The notes under the pieces are model-generated. The model did not search any database, was not told the DNA's origin, and was given only the letters and a program-made list of their open reading frames with translations. The translations under genes and the position numbers were made by a program. This document shows positions 37,364 through 46,756 of a stretch of 64,000 bases of DNA, piece after piece. The DNA is from Nocardia araoensis NBRC 100135 (lineage in GTDB: Bacteria > Actinomycetota > Actinomycetes > Mycobacteriales > Mycobacteriaceae): assembly GCF_000308435.1 (NCBI RefSeq), contig NZ_BAFR01000100.1:1-64000 (forward strand), given 5' to 3'. How positions within the stretch are numbered: the stretch's first letter is position 1; each line of letters opens with the position of its first letter.

Positions 37364-37843
37364 ATGGCGAATCCGTTGCCGCGAGTAGCTCGACGGCTCG
37401 CCCAGCAGCGCTGGGCGATGCGGTCGGCGCCGGTCGTGCTACGACTCGAACGCTTGATCCGCCGGATGAGCGGCGGGCGAAAGGGTGTACTGGATGTGGC
37501 GGGGCTGCCGTCCATCGAAGTCACTGTGCCGGGCCGGAAGACGGGGATCCCGCGGACTACCTCGTTGCTGTACGTTCCGCACGGCGCGGACTTCCTCGTC
37601 CTCGGCTCGAATTGGGGAAGTCCGCAACATCCGGCATGGTCGGCGAATCTGCGTGCCGCGCAGACTGCCTCGGTCCGGCACAAAGGCGAGCGATTCTTGG
37701 TCGCCGTGCGTGAGATCAGCGGCGTGGAGCGCAAGCCCGTGTGGGATCTGGCGGTCGAGTTCTGGCCCGGCTACGCCATGGAGTACGAGCTCTCCGGCGG
37801 GCGAGAGTTCCGTATCTTCGAACTGCGCCGCATATCCCGCTGA
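37364..37843 (+). CDS. Deazaflavin (F420)-dependent Ddn-like oxidoreductase
   Basis: A 159-residue protein of the nitroreductase/Ddn split-barrel group: TVPGRKTGIPRTTSLLYV, FLVLGSNWGSPQHPAW and a Tyr-rich end. These features recur in mycobacterial F420-dependent reductases of the Ddn type, which reduce quinones and nitro compounds at the membrane. The N-terminal amphipathic basic helix (RVARRLAQQRW) fits membrane association. I chose ATG 37364. The molybdoenzyme gene starts 62 bp later. Confidence 0.85.
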   Translation: MANPLPRVARRLAQQRWAMRSAPVVLRLERLIRRMSGGRKGVLDVAGLPSIEVTVPGRKTGIPRTTSLLYVPHGADFLVLGSNWGSPQHPAWSANLRAAQTASVRHKGERFLVAVREISGVERKPVWDLAVEFWPGYAMEYELSGGREFRIFELRRISR

Positions 37844-37905
37844 GGCAGCGTGGATCGCGAGACGAGCGGCGCTCCGGTGTCGGTGGGGCCGGTTACGGTA
37901 GGGCG

Positions 37906-40200
37906 GTGACCACGCATCTGACCCACTGGGGCGCGTTCGAGGCGGACAGCGACGGTGAACGGCTCACAGAGGTCCGGCCGTGGCGTGGTGACCCGGAGCC
38001 GATGCCGCTGATCGGCAACGTCGCTTCGGCGCAGCATCACCCCACTCGTATCGCTCGGCCGTATGTCCGGCAGGGTTGGCTGGACAACGGACCGGGGCCG
38101 GGTCCGCGCGGTTCGGAAGCTTTCGTTCCGGTGTCGTGGGAGCGGGCGTTGGACCTGCTGGCCGGCGAGCTCGGCCGGGTCTACGGGCGGTACGGGGCGG
38201 AGGCGGTCTACGGCGGTTCGTACGGCTGGGCCAGCGCGGGGCGCTTCCATCACGCGCAGAGCCAATTGCACCGCTTCCTCAACTGTCTGGGCGGCTATGT
38301 CCGGCACGTGAACAGTTACAGCCTGGGGACTTCGACGGTTTTCCTGCCGTACGTCATCGGTGGCATCGGCTGGTTGACACAACAGGCGACAGCGAAGGCG
38401 GTGCTGGCCGAGCACTCCGAACTCGTGGTGGCTTTCGGTGGTCTGTCGCCGAAGAACTCGGCAGTGTCACCGGGTGGCGTCTCCCGGCACAACGCGCGGG
38501 GCTGGATCTCCGCGGCACGGGCCCGGGGCTGCCGATTCGTGTCGATCAGTCCGTTGCGCGACGACACCCCGCCGGAGAGCGAGGCCGAATGGATCGCGCC
38601 GCTGCCGGGTACCGATGTGGCGATGATGCTCGCGCTGGCTCAGGTGCTGGACGCGGAAGGCCTGGCGGACAAGGAGTTTCTGCGCCGCTACACAGTCGGT
38701 TACGACCGGTTCGCTGCGTATCTCCGAGGCGCGGTGGACGGAGTGGTGAAGGATCCGGACTGGGCCGCGGCGATCACCGGCGTGCGGGCCGAGCGTATCC
38801 GGATGCTGGCGCACGAGATGGCCGCGGCTCGGACTCTGGTGACGGTGAGTTGGTCGCTGCAGCGGGCGCGACATGGTGAGCAGCCGCTGTGGGCGGGTGT
38901 GGTGCTCGCGGCGATGCTGGGGCAGATCGGACTGCCCGGGGGTGGGTTCGGGCATGGTTACGGATCGGCCGCGGGCGTCGGGGAGCCGGCGCGTGGGCCG
39001 GTGCCGCGACTTCCGCAGGGGCGCAACGGTATCGATTCCTTCATTCCGGTCGCGCGGATCGCGGACATGCTGCTGAACCCGGGCGCGCCGTATCGGTACA
39101 ACGGTCAGGAACTGGTGTATCCGACTGTGCGATTGGTGTATTGGTGTGGCGGCAACCCGTTCCATCACCACCAGGACCTGGCTCGGTTGCGGGCGGCGTT
39201 CGAACGTACGGACACGGTCGTGGTGCACGATGCGTTCTGGACGGCTACCGCGCGGCATGCCGACATCGTGCTGCCGTCGACGATGTCCATCGAGCGCGAC
39301 GACTACGGCGCCGGGGAAGGTGACCGGTCGTTCTTTCCGATGCCGGCACTGACCCGTCCGGCTGCCGAGGCGCGCGATGATTATCGGATCTTCGCCGAGA
39401 CGGCCGATCGGCTCGGGGTCGGCAAGGAGTTCACCGAAGGACGCTCGGTCGGCGAATGGCTGCGGCATCTGTACGAGCGGTGGCGAACCGAGCAGTCTGG
39501 TGCGGGATACGAATTCCCGGATTTCGACACGTTCTGGTCCGGCGAAGCGCTCGAGCTTCCGGTGCCGGACCCACGGCAAGTGCTGGCCGCCGACTTTCGC
39601 GCCGACCCGGACCGTCACCCGCTCAGCACGCCCAGCGGGAAGATCGAGATCTTCTCGGCGACCATCGACGGCTTCGGGTACGCCGATTGTCCGCCGCATC
39701 CGGTGTGGCTGGAGCCGGAGGAGTGGCTCGGCGGCCCGGCGGCGGAGCGGTTTCCCTTGCAGTTGGTGGCGAATCAGCCGCGGACGAAGTTGCACAGTCA
39801 GCTCGACGTGGGCGCCTACAGCCGGTCGGTGAAGATTTCCGGGCGGGAACCGATCCGGATGCATCCGGCGGACGCCGAGGCTCGTGGCCTGCGTGCCGGT
39901 GGCATCGTGCGAGTGTTCAACGAGCGGGGTAGTTGTCTGGCCGGGCTGGTGGTCGATGACGGGGTGCGGACCGGTGTCGTGCAGTTGTCCACCGGTGCGT
40001 GGTACGACCCCGACCCGGCGGATCCGACGTTCTGCCGCCACGGTAATCCGAACGTGCTCGTCGCCGATCGCCCGTCCTCCACGCTCAGCCAGGGGTGCGC
40101 CGGGCAGCTCACGCTGGTGGAGGTAGAGCGCTATGTCGGCCCGCTCACGGACGTGGATGTGATCCGCCCACCGGAGACGATGGGCGCGAGTGCGTTCTGA
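37906..40200 (+). CDS. Molybdopterin oxidoreductase, BisC/TorA type
   Basis: A 764-residue bis-MGD enzyme of the DMSO-reductase family. It lacks the N-terminal 4Fe-4S Cys motif, starts with the HWGAFEA block and carries the molybdenum-ligand Ser region NSYSLGTS, as in biotin sulfoxide reductase and TMAO reductase. Further blocks are VYWCGGNPFHHHQD and LHSQLDVGAYSRS. No twin-arginine signal is present, so it is cytoplasmic and closer to BisC than to periplasmic TorA. The likely role is reduction of S- or N-oxides. The GTG start is at 37906. A LysR gene follows. Confidence 0.88.
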   Translation: MTTHLTHWGAFEADSDGERLTEVRPWRGDPEPMPLIGNVASAQHHPTRIARPYVRQGWLDNGPGPGPRGSEAFVPVSWERALDLLAGELGRVYGRYGAEAVYGGSYGWASAGRFHHAQSQLHRFLNCLGGYVRHVNSYSLGTSTVFLPYVIGGIGWLTQQATAKAVLAEHSELVVAFGGLSPKNSAVSPGGVSRHNARGWISAARARGCRFVSISPLRDDTPPESEAEWIAPLPGTDVAMMLALAQVLDAEGLADKEFLRRYTVGYDRFAAYLRGAVDGVVKDPDWAAAITGVRAERIRMLAHEMAAARTLVTVSWSLQRARHGEQPLWAGVVLAAMLGQIGLPGGGFGHGYGSAAGVGEPARGPVPRLPQGRNGIDSFIPVARIADMLLNPGAPYRYNGQELVYPTVRLVYWCGGNPFHHHQDLARLRAAFERTDTVVVHDAFWTATARHADIVLPSTMSIERDDYGAGEGDRSFFPMPALTRPAAEARDDYRIFAETADRLGVGKEFTEGRSVGEWLRHLYERWRTEQSGAGYEFPDFDTFWSGEALELPVPDPRQVLAADFRADPDRHPLSTPSGKIEIFSATIDGFGYADCPPHPVWLEPEEWLGGPAAERFPLQLVANQPRTKLHSQLDVGAYSRSVKISGREPIRMHPADAEARGLRAGGIVRVFNERGSCLAGLVVDDGVRTGVVQLSTGAWYDPDPADPTFCRHGNPNVLVADRPSSTLSQGCAGQLTLVEVERYVGPLTDVDVIRPPETMGASAF

Positions 40201-40295
40201 GATCGCGGAGGATGGCGGAGGCTGCTGGTGCGCTGCACAGGACGGGTGGCGGTGGTGGCGATGAGTTCGGCGGTGTCGACGATGGATGGTTGTCG

Positions 40296-41306
40296 ATGGA
40301 GGTCATGGTGGAGCTGGATCTCGCGGCGTTGCGCGCGTTCGTCGCGGTAGTTGAGGAGGAGCAGTTCGGTCACGCCGCCGTTGTGCTCGGCATCAGCCAG
40401 CAGGCGGTGTCCAAGCGCATCGCGAAACTGGAATCGCAGCTGGGTGTGGAGCTTTTCGACCGTGGACGCGGCGGCAGTGCGCCGACCGCCGCTGGTATGC
40501 GGCTGTTGCCGCACGCGCGGTCGCTGCTCGTGGGTGCCGAGGCGGCGGTGCGGGCCGTGCGGGAACAGGTGCGGCCGTTGCGGGTCGCGGTGTTGGGCAA
40601 GCGGATGGCCGCGACCGAGTTGATGGAGTTCTATCTCGCGCGTCATCCGCGCTGCGACACCGAGGTCGTGCTGTCGAACATGATCACGACCTCACGGGAG
40701 GCGCTGCGCAGTGGTCTCGTCGATGCGGCCTTGGCCCGCGCGCACGGCGGCCCGGTGGAGCTGTCCGGCGACATCGTTGCTGCACCCGCCTATCTGGAAC
40801 CGCTGTATCTGCTCGTGGGTAAGGACCACCCGTTCGCGGGCCGGTCGACGATCGCGTTGCGGGAGATCGCGGGGCATCCGGTGTGGGTGCCCGGTGCGGC
40901 CGTGCCGTCGGAGTGGGCCGATTTCTATCGAGAACTCAGTGCGTTCAGCGGGATTCCGGTCGACACCAGCGGGCCGCTGGAGGGTATGGCGGGGATCGTC
41001 GAACGCATCGCGGATTCGTCGACGCTGGCGACCTTCAGCGGTGACAGTGGGCAGACGCCGTGGCATCCGAACGTGCGGCGGCTGATGATCGTCGATCCCA
41101 CGCCGGCCTATCCGTTGGCGCTGTTGTGGTCGGCGGGCAACCGGCATCCGGGTCTGCGGCATCTGGTCGAGCACGTCGCGGGGAATTACAACCGGGACAC
41201 CGCCGCAGTCTGCTGGGTTCCCGAACCCGATCGGGCGCTGTTCGGCGTGCCCGGCGCGCTGGCCGATCCGTCGTGTCGGCCCGTGCCTCTACTATTCCCC
41301 GGGTGA
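40296..41306 (+). CDS. LysR family regulator
   Basis: A 336-residue regulator: winged helix-turn-helix at about 8-65 (FGHAAVVLGISQQAVSKRI, LESQLGVELFDR), then a substrate-binding domain. The start is ATG 40296 or the in-frame ATG 40305. Its TGA overlaps the GTG of the lexA-like gene (GTGA), so the two should be co-translated. It lies 95 bp after the molybdoenzyme gene and may regulate it. The stretch between Leu-x-Val effector-domain strands and the C-terminus is typical in length. Confidence 0.85.
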   Translation: MEVMVELDLAALRAFVAVVEEEQFGHAAVVLGISQQAVSKRIAKLESQLGVELFDRGRGGSAPTAAGMRLLPHARSLLVGAEAAVRAVREQVRPLRVAVLGKRMAATELMEFYLARHPRCDTEVVLSNMITTSREALRSGLVDAALARAHGGPVELSGDIVAAPAYLEPLYLLVGKDHPFAGRSTIALREIAGHPVWVPGAAVPSEWADFYRELSAFSGIPVDTSGPLEGMAGIVERIADSSTLATFSGDSGQTPWHPNVRRLMIVDPTPAYPLALLWSAGNRHPGLRHLVEHVAGNYNRDTAAVCWVPEPDRALFGVPGALADPSCRPVPLLFPG

Positions 41307-41965
41307 CCGGATACGACCCGCTCGACGCGTTCGAGCATCTCGACACCTCGACGTTGCCGCCGCGCCAGCAGCGGATTCTCGCCACGATTCGGGACTGGGT
41401 GCTGCGGTACGGGTATCCGCCGAATACGCGCGAGATCGGTGACGCGGTGGGTCTGCGGTCGGCGTCGTCGGTGTCGAAGCATCTGAAGAGCCTGGAGGAG
41501 CGTGGTTTTCTGCGCCGCAGCCGGACGGTGTCGCGTCCGATCGACGTGCGGATGTTCCTGCAGGCTCCGGTGCGGCGGGAGACGGCGGAGGATTCGGTGA
41601 CGGTGCCGGTGGTCGGCGATATCGCCGCGGGCGCTCCGATTCTCGCCGAGGAGCACGCGGACGACACGATGACGCTGCCGCGGGAGCTCGTCGGGCGGGG
41701 CACGGTGTTCGGGTTGCGGGTGCGTGGTGATTCGATGATCGATGCGGCCATCTGTGACGGCGACATTGTGGTGGTGCGCAAGCAGCACGAGGCGCACTCC
41801 GGGGAGATCGTGGCGGCGATGATCGACGGGGAAGCGACGGTGAAGGTGTACCGGCGGCGTAACGGTCACGTGTACCTGGAGCCGCGCAATCCGGCCTACG
41901 AGGTGATCGACGGTGACGAAGCCGTGGTGCTCGGCAAGGTCGTGTCGGTGATGCGGCGGGTCTGA
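41303..41965 (+). CDS. LexA-family repressor/autopeptidase
   Basis: A 220-residue LexA homologue. The winged helix-turn-helix covers about 18-82 (GYPPNTREIGDAVGLRSASS). The scissile Ala109-Gly110 lies in GDIAAGAP, the nucleophile is Ser144 in RGDSMID and the general base Lys181 in ATVKVYR, so RecA-stimulated self-cleavage should be possible. The GTG overlaps the LysR stop, and I see no SOS box directly before it. That arrangement is unusual for the main SOS repressor, so it could be a second LexA-like protein. Confidence 0.88.
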   Translation: MTGYDPLDAFEHLDTSTLPPRQQRILATIRDWVLRYGYPPNTREIGDAVGLRSASSVSKHLKSLEERGFLRRSRTVSRPIDVRMFLQAPVRRETAEDSVTVPVVGDIAAGAPILAEEHADDTMTLPRELVGRGTVFGLRVRGDSMIDAAICDGDIVVVRKQHEAHSGEIVAAMIDGEATVKVYRRRNGHVYLEPRNPAYEVIDGDEAVVLGKVVSVMRRV

Positions 41966-42017
41966 CCTCGGCGAACCCGGTGTCGTCGCCGCGGCGTCCC
42001 GCCGTACCCTGAACGGC

Positions 42018-42905
42018 ATGTCGGAATTGACGCGGACGCCTCCCGGCGCCGGATTCGAGCGGCTGGTGCGCTTGCTCGATGGGCGCCGGGTCGTCGCGTT
42101 GACCGGTGCCGGGATCTCGACCGACAGCGGGATCCCGGACTACCGTGGTCCGTCCTCGCCGCCGCGCAACCCGATGACCTTTCAGCAGTTCGTCGGCGAT
42201 CCGGTGTTCCGGCAGCGGTACTGGGCGCGTAATCACGTCGGCTGGCGGCGGATGGACGGGTCGCGTCCCAATCCCGGGCATCGAGCGCTGGCGCGGCTGG
42301 AGCGCATGGGCGTGGTGACCGGGCTGATCACCCAGAACGTGGACCTGCTGCACACGAAGGCGGGGCATCGGCGGGTGATCGACCTGCACGGCACCTACGC
42401 GCGGGTGCGCTGTTTGCGCTGCGGGTTCCTGATTTCCCGGATGTCGCTGGCCGACCGGCTGGAGGCGGTCAATCCCGGCTTCGCGGAGGCTGCGACCACC
42501 GATGGGCTCGAGGTGGCACCCGACGCCGACGCGGTGGTGGCCGACACCGGTGGCTTCCGGATGGTGGACTGCGCGGACTGTGGCGGCATGCTCAAGCCGG
42601 ACATCGTGTATTTCGGGGAGAACGTGCCCAAGGAGCGGGTGGCCGCGGCCTACGAGCTCGTCGACGCCGCGGATGCGCTGCTGGTGGCCGGGTCGTCGCT
42701 GACCGTGATGTCGGGTCTGCGTTTCGTGCGTCACGCGGCCAAGCGCGGTCGTGCTGTCGTCATTGTCAATCGCGGCCGCACGCGTGGCGACGAGCTGGCC
42801 GCGCTGACGCTGGACGCGGGGTGTTCGGCGGTGCTGCCCGCGCTCGCCGATCGCCTGGAGGGGACGCGCATTCCTGCCACGGCTGAATCAGCCTGGCCTG
42901 CATAG
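42018..42905 (+). CDS. Sirtuin, NAD-dependent protein deacylase
   Basis: A 295-residue Sir2 protein: GAGISTDSGIPDYRG (30-44) for NAD binding, TQNVD (105-109), the catalytic His124 in DLHGT, and four zinc Cys (132, 135, 185, 188) with an unusually long insertion between the pairs. All required residues are present. It should remove acyl groups from protein lysines in the cytoplasm. The gene lies 52 bp after lexA-like on the same strand. Confidence 0.92.
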   Translation: MSELTRTPPGAGFERLVRLLDGRRVVALTGAGISTDSGIPDYRGPSSPPRNPMTFQQFVGDPVFRQRYWARNHVGWRRMDGSRPNPGHRALARLERMGVVTGLITQNVDLLHTKAGHRRVIDLHGTYARVRCLRCGFLISRMSLADRLEAVNPGFAEAATTDGLEVAPDADAVVADTGGFRMVDCADCGGMLKPDIVYFGENVPKERVAAAYELVDAADALLVAGSSLTVMSGLRFVRHAAKRGRAVVIVNRGRTRGDELAALTLDAGCSAVLPALADRLEGTRIPATAESAWPA

Positions 42906-43151
42906 TGCCGATCGGCTCGCCCGGTCAACACGCGGACAACGGCGTTTCACCCTGTGTGGTTTCGGGCCTGAGCCCGGTCGACGCTGGGTCCGCGTCGTTT
43001 CTACGGCAACCGCGGTGCAGCGCAGTAACGGTCACCTGTTCTGTGGTTGTCGACCGAGGGGACGTTTCCCGCGGCGTGGCGGTGCTATTCCGGGAAGGGC
43101 TGAACAAGTGCCCTGCTAGGGGTTTCGAGTAGACAGTTCGAGGAGGATCTC

Positions 43152-43355
43152 GTGGCCGAGAAGAGCTATCGTTCCGCCGACACCGGTGAATATGTGAGCG
43201 AGGAGACCGCGGCGGAGAACCCGAAGACGACCCTCGGCGAGGACGAGCCGCACGACGGTGACAACCGGCGTGACCGCTCGGCGATCACCGGGCACTTCGT
43301 CAAGCCCGACACCAGCCGCCGCCACCCCGACACCACCGTCACCGAGAACGGGTGA
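43152..43355 (+). CDS. Short hydrophilic protein
   Basis: A 67-residue polar, charged protein starting at GTG with GAGGAGG nearby upstream. SYRSADTGEYVSEETAAENP and KTTLGEDEPHDG suggest a disordered cytoplasmic protein. Proteins that begin this way are common in actinobacteria and sometimes in phage-like regions. Function unknown. Confidence 0.6.
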   Translation: MAEKSYRSADTGEYVSEETAAENPKTTLGEDEPHDGDNRRDRSAITGHFVKPDTSRRHPDTTVTENG

Positions 43356-43475
43356 CACCGGACGTCGTGACAGGGGTGCGGCCGGACGCGCGTAGCGCCG
43401 ATTCGCTCACCCCGGCGAAGTTCTGGCCGTGAGGTCGGTCCCGCCCGCTCAGGGTCGCATCGCGCCTGATGGAGG

Positions 43476-43509
43476 CCGGTGCGGTAGGAGTGGGCGTATC
43501 CCGCACCGG
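43476..43509. promoter_or_regulatory. 9-bp inverted repeat upstream of the sulfur operon
   Basis: CCGGTGCGG (43476-43484) and CCGCACCGG (43501-43509) are perfect inverted copies separated by 16 nt. They lie 90-123 bp before the permease start. Either a terminator for the preceding small gene or an operator for the ABC operon. Confidence 0.4.
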
Positions 43510-43598
43510 TTCAGGATCGCGTTGATCGCAATCGTTCTGTGAACCGTCTGCACACCTTACTGTTCCGGACAGTACTTCTCGTGTGAGGACCGTGTCAG

Positions 43599-44441
43599 AT
43601 GACGTTGCAGTTGGATCCGACCACATCTGCGCCACCTTCCGCCCCGGCCGAGGCGGCCACCGAAAGCCCGGTGTCGTTCACTCGCAGGCTGATCGGCCTG
43701 GCCCGGGCCTCGTCCGGGTTGATTCTGGCGGTGATCGTCTGGCAGCTGGGCGCCCGGTCCTGGCTCGGCGCGACCACTCCGGCGCCGACCGAGGTGCTCG
43801 AGGCCGGGTGGGAGCTGATCGAGTCCGGTGAGCTGTGGCAGCATCTGGCCGCCTCCGGGCGTCGGGTGGCGGTCGGGTTGGCGATCGGCATCGGCATCGG
43901 TCTGGTGTGCGGGGTGGCGGCCGGGTTGTTCCGCGTCGCCGAGGACCTGGTGAACGGCCCGCTGCAGGCGTTGCGGATGTTGCCGACGCTGGCGCTGGTA
44001 CCGGTGTTCATCATCTGGTTCGGTATCGGTGATTCGTTCAAGATCGCGTTGATCATCGTCGCGCCGATCTTCCCGATCTATCTGAACGTGCTGGCCGGGA
44101 TCCGGGGTGTGGACCGGCGGCTGGTGGAGGCGGCGGAGTCGCTGGGCCTCAACCGGTTCGAGTTGACCACGAAGATCATCCTGCCCGGCGCGTTGCCGCA
44201 GATCTTGGTCGGTTTGCGCCAGGCACTCGGCATCGGCTGGCTCACCTTGGTGGTCGCGGAGATGCAGACCACGCCGGTCGGTCTCGGGTTCCTGATGAAC
44301 GACGCCAAGGAGTTCCTGCGGACCGATCAGATCTTCCTGGTCCTGGTGATCTACGCGGTGCTCGGGCTGCTCACCGATCTGTTCGTGCGCGTGCTGGAAC
44401 ACCGGTTGCTGGCCTGGCGCACCGGATACGAGGGGAAGTAG
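43599..44441 (+). CDS. ABC permease, sulfonate/taurine type
   Basis: A 280-residue inner-membrane permease of the SsuC/TauC family with about six membrane segments and the coupling EAA loop (VEAAESLGLNRFELTTKIILPGALPQI). The N-terminal 30 residues are polar. It begins at ATG 43599 after GAGGA and is directly followed by its ATPase gene. Together with the ATPase and a lipoprotein receptor it forms an importer; the family takes up alkanesulfonates, taurine, nitrate-like or thiamine-precursor ligands. Confidence 0.9.
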   Translation: MTLQLDPTTSAPPSAPAEAATESPVSFTRRLIGLARASSGLILAVIVWQLGARSWLGATTPAPTEVLEAGWELIESGELWQHLAASGRRVAVGLAIGIGIGLVCGVAAGLFRVAEDLVNGPLQALRMLPTLALVPVFIIWFGIGDSFKIALIIVAPIFPIYLNVLAGIRGVDRRLVEAAESLGLNRFELTTKIILPGALPQILVGLRQALGIGWLTLVVAEMQTTPVGLGFLMNDAKEFLRTDQIFLVLVIYAVLGLLTDLFVRVLEHRLLAWRTGYEGK

Positions 44442-45170
44442 ATGACCGCCACCATCGAGACCGGTGTTCGCATTCGCGGGGCGGTGCGTGCCTTCGGCGG
44501 CCGCACGGTACTGCGCGGGGTCGACCTGGATATCGCGCCGGGGGAATTCGTTGCTCTGCTCGGGGCCAGCGGATCCGGTAAGAGTACGCTGCTGCGCGGA
44601 ATCGGCGGGTTGGACCGTGGCTTCAGTGGGTCGTTCGACGTGCCTGCTTCCAAGGCGATCGTGTTTCAGGAACACCGGCTGATTCCGTGGATCAGCGTGT
44701 GGCGCAATGTCGTTCTCGGCGTCGACAGGGCAGGCAGGGCGCTGGCGCTGACGGCGCTGGAGGAAGTGGGGCTCACCGCGAAGGCGGATGCGTGGCCCGC
44801 GACGCTGTCCGGCGGGGAAGCGCAGCGGGTGGCGCTGGCCAGGGCGCTTGTCCGCAATCCGGAACTGTTGCTGCTGGACGAGCCGTTCGGCGCCCTCGAC
44901 GCGCTGACCCGGTTGAAAGTGCAGGCTCTGGTGGCTCGCCTGTGGACGCTGCACCGGCAGTCGGTGCTGCTGGTGACCCACGATGTGGAAGAGGCACTGC
45001 TGCTGGCCGACCGGGCGCTCGTGCTGCGCGACGGCCGCATCGCCGAATCCTTCGACATCACCGTCGCCCGCCCCCGGTCGGTGGTCGACCCCGAATTCTC
45101 CGCACTCCGCCGCCGATTGCTGCTCGCACTCGGCGTGAATCCCGAGGCACCGACAGGAGCAGACGCATGA
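44442..45170 (+). CDS. ABC ATPase, SsuB type
   Basis: A 242-residue ATPase with Walker A GASGSGKST, Q-loop in FQEHRLIPW, signature LSGGEAQRVALARAL, Walker B LLLLDEPFGALD and switch His in VTHD. It drives the adjacent permease. The start follows the permease stop without a gap, and its stop overlaps the flavoprotein start (ATGA). Confidence 0.93.
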   Translation: MTATIETGVRIRGAVRAFGGRTVLRGVDLDIAPGEFVALLGASGSGKSTLLRGIGGLDRGFSGSFDVPASKAIVFQEHRLIPWISVWRNVVLGVDRAGRALALTALEEVGLTAKADAWPATLSGGEAQRVALARALVRNPELLLLDEPFGALDALTRLKVQALVARLWTLHRQSVLLVTHDVEEALLLADRALVLRDGRIAESFDITVARPRSVVDPEFSALRRRLLLALGVNPEAPTGADA

Positions 45171-46756
45171 GTGAACCGTTGCAGATCAGTACGGACGTCT
45201 TGGTGATCGGCGGCGGGCCCGCTGCCTGCTGGGCGGCGATCCATGCCCGTGAAGCCGGCGCCGAGGTGACGCTGGTGGACAAGGGCTACTGCGGGACCAG
45301 CGGCGCCACCGCTCCGTCCGGCACCGGCGTGTGGTACGTGGCGCCGGAGGCCACCGCGCGGGCGAACGCCAAGGCCAGCCGGGAAGCGCTGGGCGGGCAT
45401 CTGGCCGACCACTACTGGATGGACCGTGTGCTCGATCAGACCTACGCGAATATGAATCGGCTCGCGGTGGAGGGACGGTATCCGTTCCCCGTGGATTCCG
45501 GCACCGGTGAGCAGATCCGCACCGGGGTGCAGGGCCCGGAGTACATGCGCCGGATGCGGGCGTGGGTGAAACGTGCCGGGGTGCGTATCCTCGACCATTC
45601 GCCGGCGCTGGAGCTGCTGGTCGACGACGACGGCGTGGTGCGCGGCGCGGCGGGCTACCAGCGCCAGGCCGACCGGGACTACCGCATCGTGGCCGGTGCG
45701 GTGGTGCTGGCGACCGGCGGTTGTGCGTTCCTGTCCCGGGCGCTGGGCACCAACGTCGACACCGGTGACGGCGCGTTGATGGCGGCCGAGGTGGGCGCTC
45801 GGTTCTCGGGCATGGAATTTTCCAACGCTTACGCGATCGTGCCGAAGGGATCGACGATCACCAAGACCGCCTACTACGGTTACGCGACCTTCTTCCACGA
45901 GGATGGGCGGGTGCTCGAGGGCGCGGGCTCGACCAAGGGCCGTTCGGTGATCGCGCGGACGCTGTTGCACGAGAAGGTGTTCGCGCAGCTCGATCGTGCC
46001 GACGCGGTGGTGCAGGCGCAGATGCGGCTGGGACAGCCCAACTTCTTCCTGCAGTTCGATCGGCGCGGTATCGACCCGTTCACCGACCGGTTCGAGGTGG
46101 ATCTGCTCGCCGAGGGCACCGTCCGCGGCACCGGTGGCATCGATGTCGTCGACGACGACTGCGCCACCACGGTTCCGGGTTTGTACGCGGCGGGTGACGC
46201 GGCGACGAGGGAACGGATCTGCGGCGGTTTCACCGGTGGGGGCAGCCACAATTCGGCGTGGGCGATGTCGTCGGGCAGTTGGGCAGGCCGCGGCGCGGCG
46301 CTGTTCGCGTTGCGGGCCGGCCGGGCCGGGAGTGCCGATGTGCGTGGCGCCGGGCGCACGGGGTTGCGGCCGGAGCATGCCGAGTCGGTCCGAGCGGCGG
46401 ATGTGGTGGAAGCCGTGCAGCAAGAGGTGATCCCGTTCGAGAAGAACTACTTGCGCCATGGTGACCGGATCGGGCCTGCGCTGGAGCGGCTGGACAGCGT
46501 GTGGGAGGACGCCACCCGGGGCCTGGGCGGCGGAACCGGAGACGAGCGGGTGCGGGCCCGGCAGGCCGCGGCCATGACTGCGGTGGGACGGCTGATGTAC
46601 CGTTCGACGCTGGCGCGCACGGAGACGCGCGGGATGAGCAAACGGGCCGACCATCCGGATCTGGATCCGAAGCAGCACCACCACATCCTGTCCGGCGGGC
46701 TCGACGAGGTGTGGACGGCGACGTCCGCGGCGACCACCACCCTGGCGGTGGCGTGA
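45167..46756 (+). CDS. FAD flavoprotein of the fumarate/APS reductase type
   Basis: A 529-residue flavoprotein. It starts with the FAD-binding VIGGGPAACWAAI and CGTSGATAPSGTGVW, and later has PGLYAAGDAA for FAD ribityl contact and GGGSHNSAWAMSSG. A capping domain lies between (about 250-350). It resembles fumarate reductase/succinate dehydrogenase flavoproteins and, by its ferredoxin partner directly overlapping its stop (TGATG), adenylylsulfate reductase alpha/beta pairs. Being placed inside a sulfonate-type ABC operon, it may reduce or oxidise a sulfur compound. The actual substrate is unknown. Confidence 0.82.
   Translation: MSEPLQISTDVLVIGGGPAACWAAIHAREAGAEVTLVDKGYCGTSGATAPSGTGVWYVAPEATARANAKASREALGGHLADHYWMDRVLDQTYANMNRLAVEGRYPFPVDSGTGEQIRTGVQGPEYMRRMRAWVKRAGVRILDHSPALELLVDDDGVVRGAAGYQRQADRDYRIVAGAVVLATGGCAFLSRALGTNVDTGDGALMAAEVGARFSGMEFSNAYAIVPKGSTITKTAYYGYATFFHEDGRVLEGAGSTKGRSVIARTLLHEKVFAQLDRADAVVQAQMRLGQPNFFLQFDRRGIDPFTDRFEVDLLAEGTVRGTGGIDVVDDDCATTVPGLYAAGDAATRERICGGFTGGGSHNSAWAMSSGSWAGRGAALFALRAGRAGSADVRGAGRTGLRPEHAESVRAADVVEAVQQEVIPFEKNYLRHGDRIGPALERLDSVWEDATRGLGGGTGDERVRARQAAAMTAVGRLMYRSTLARTETRGMSKRADHPDLDPKQHHHILSGGLDEVWTATSAATTTLAVA

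Noticed and set aside
44666..46684. 672-codon minus-strand frame opposite the flavoprotein
   Set aside because: Low-complexity Arg/His-rich translation opposite a gene with clear FAD motifs.
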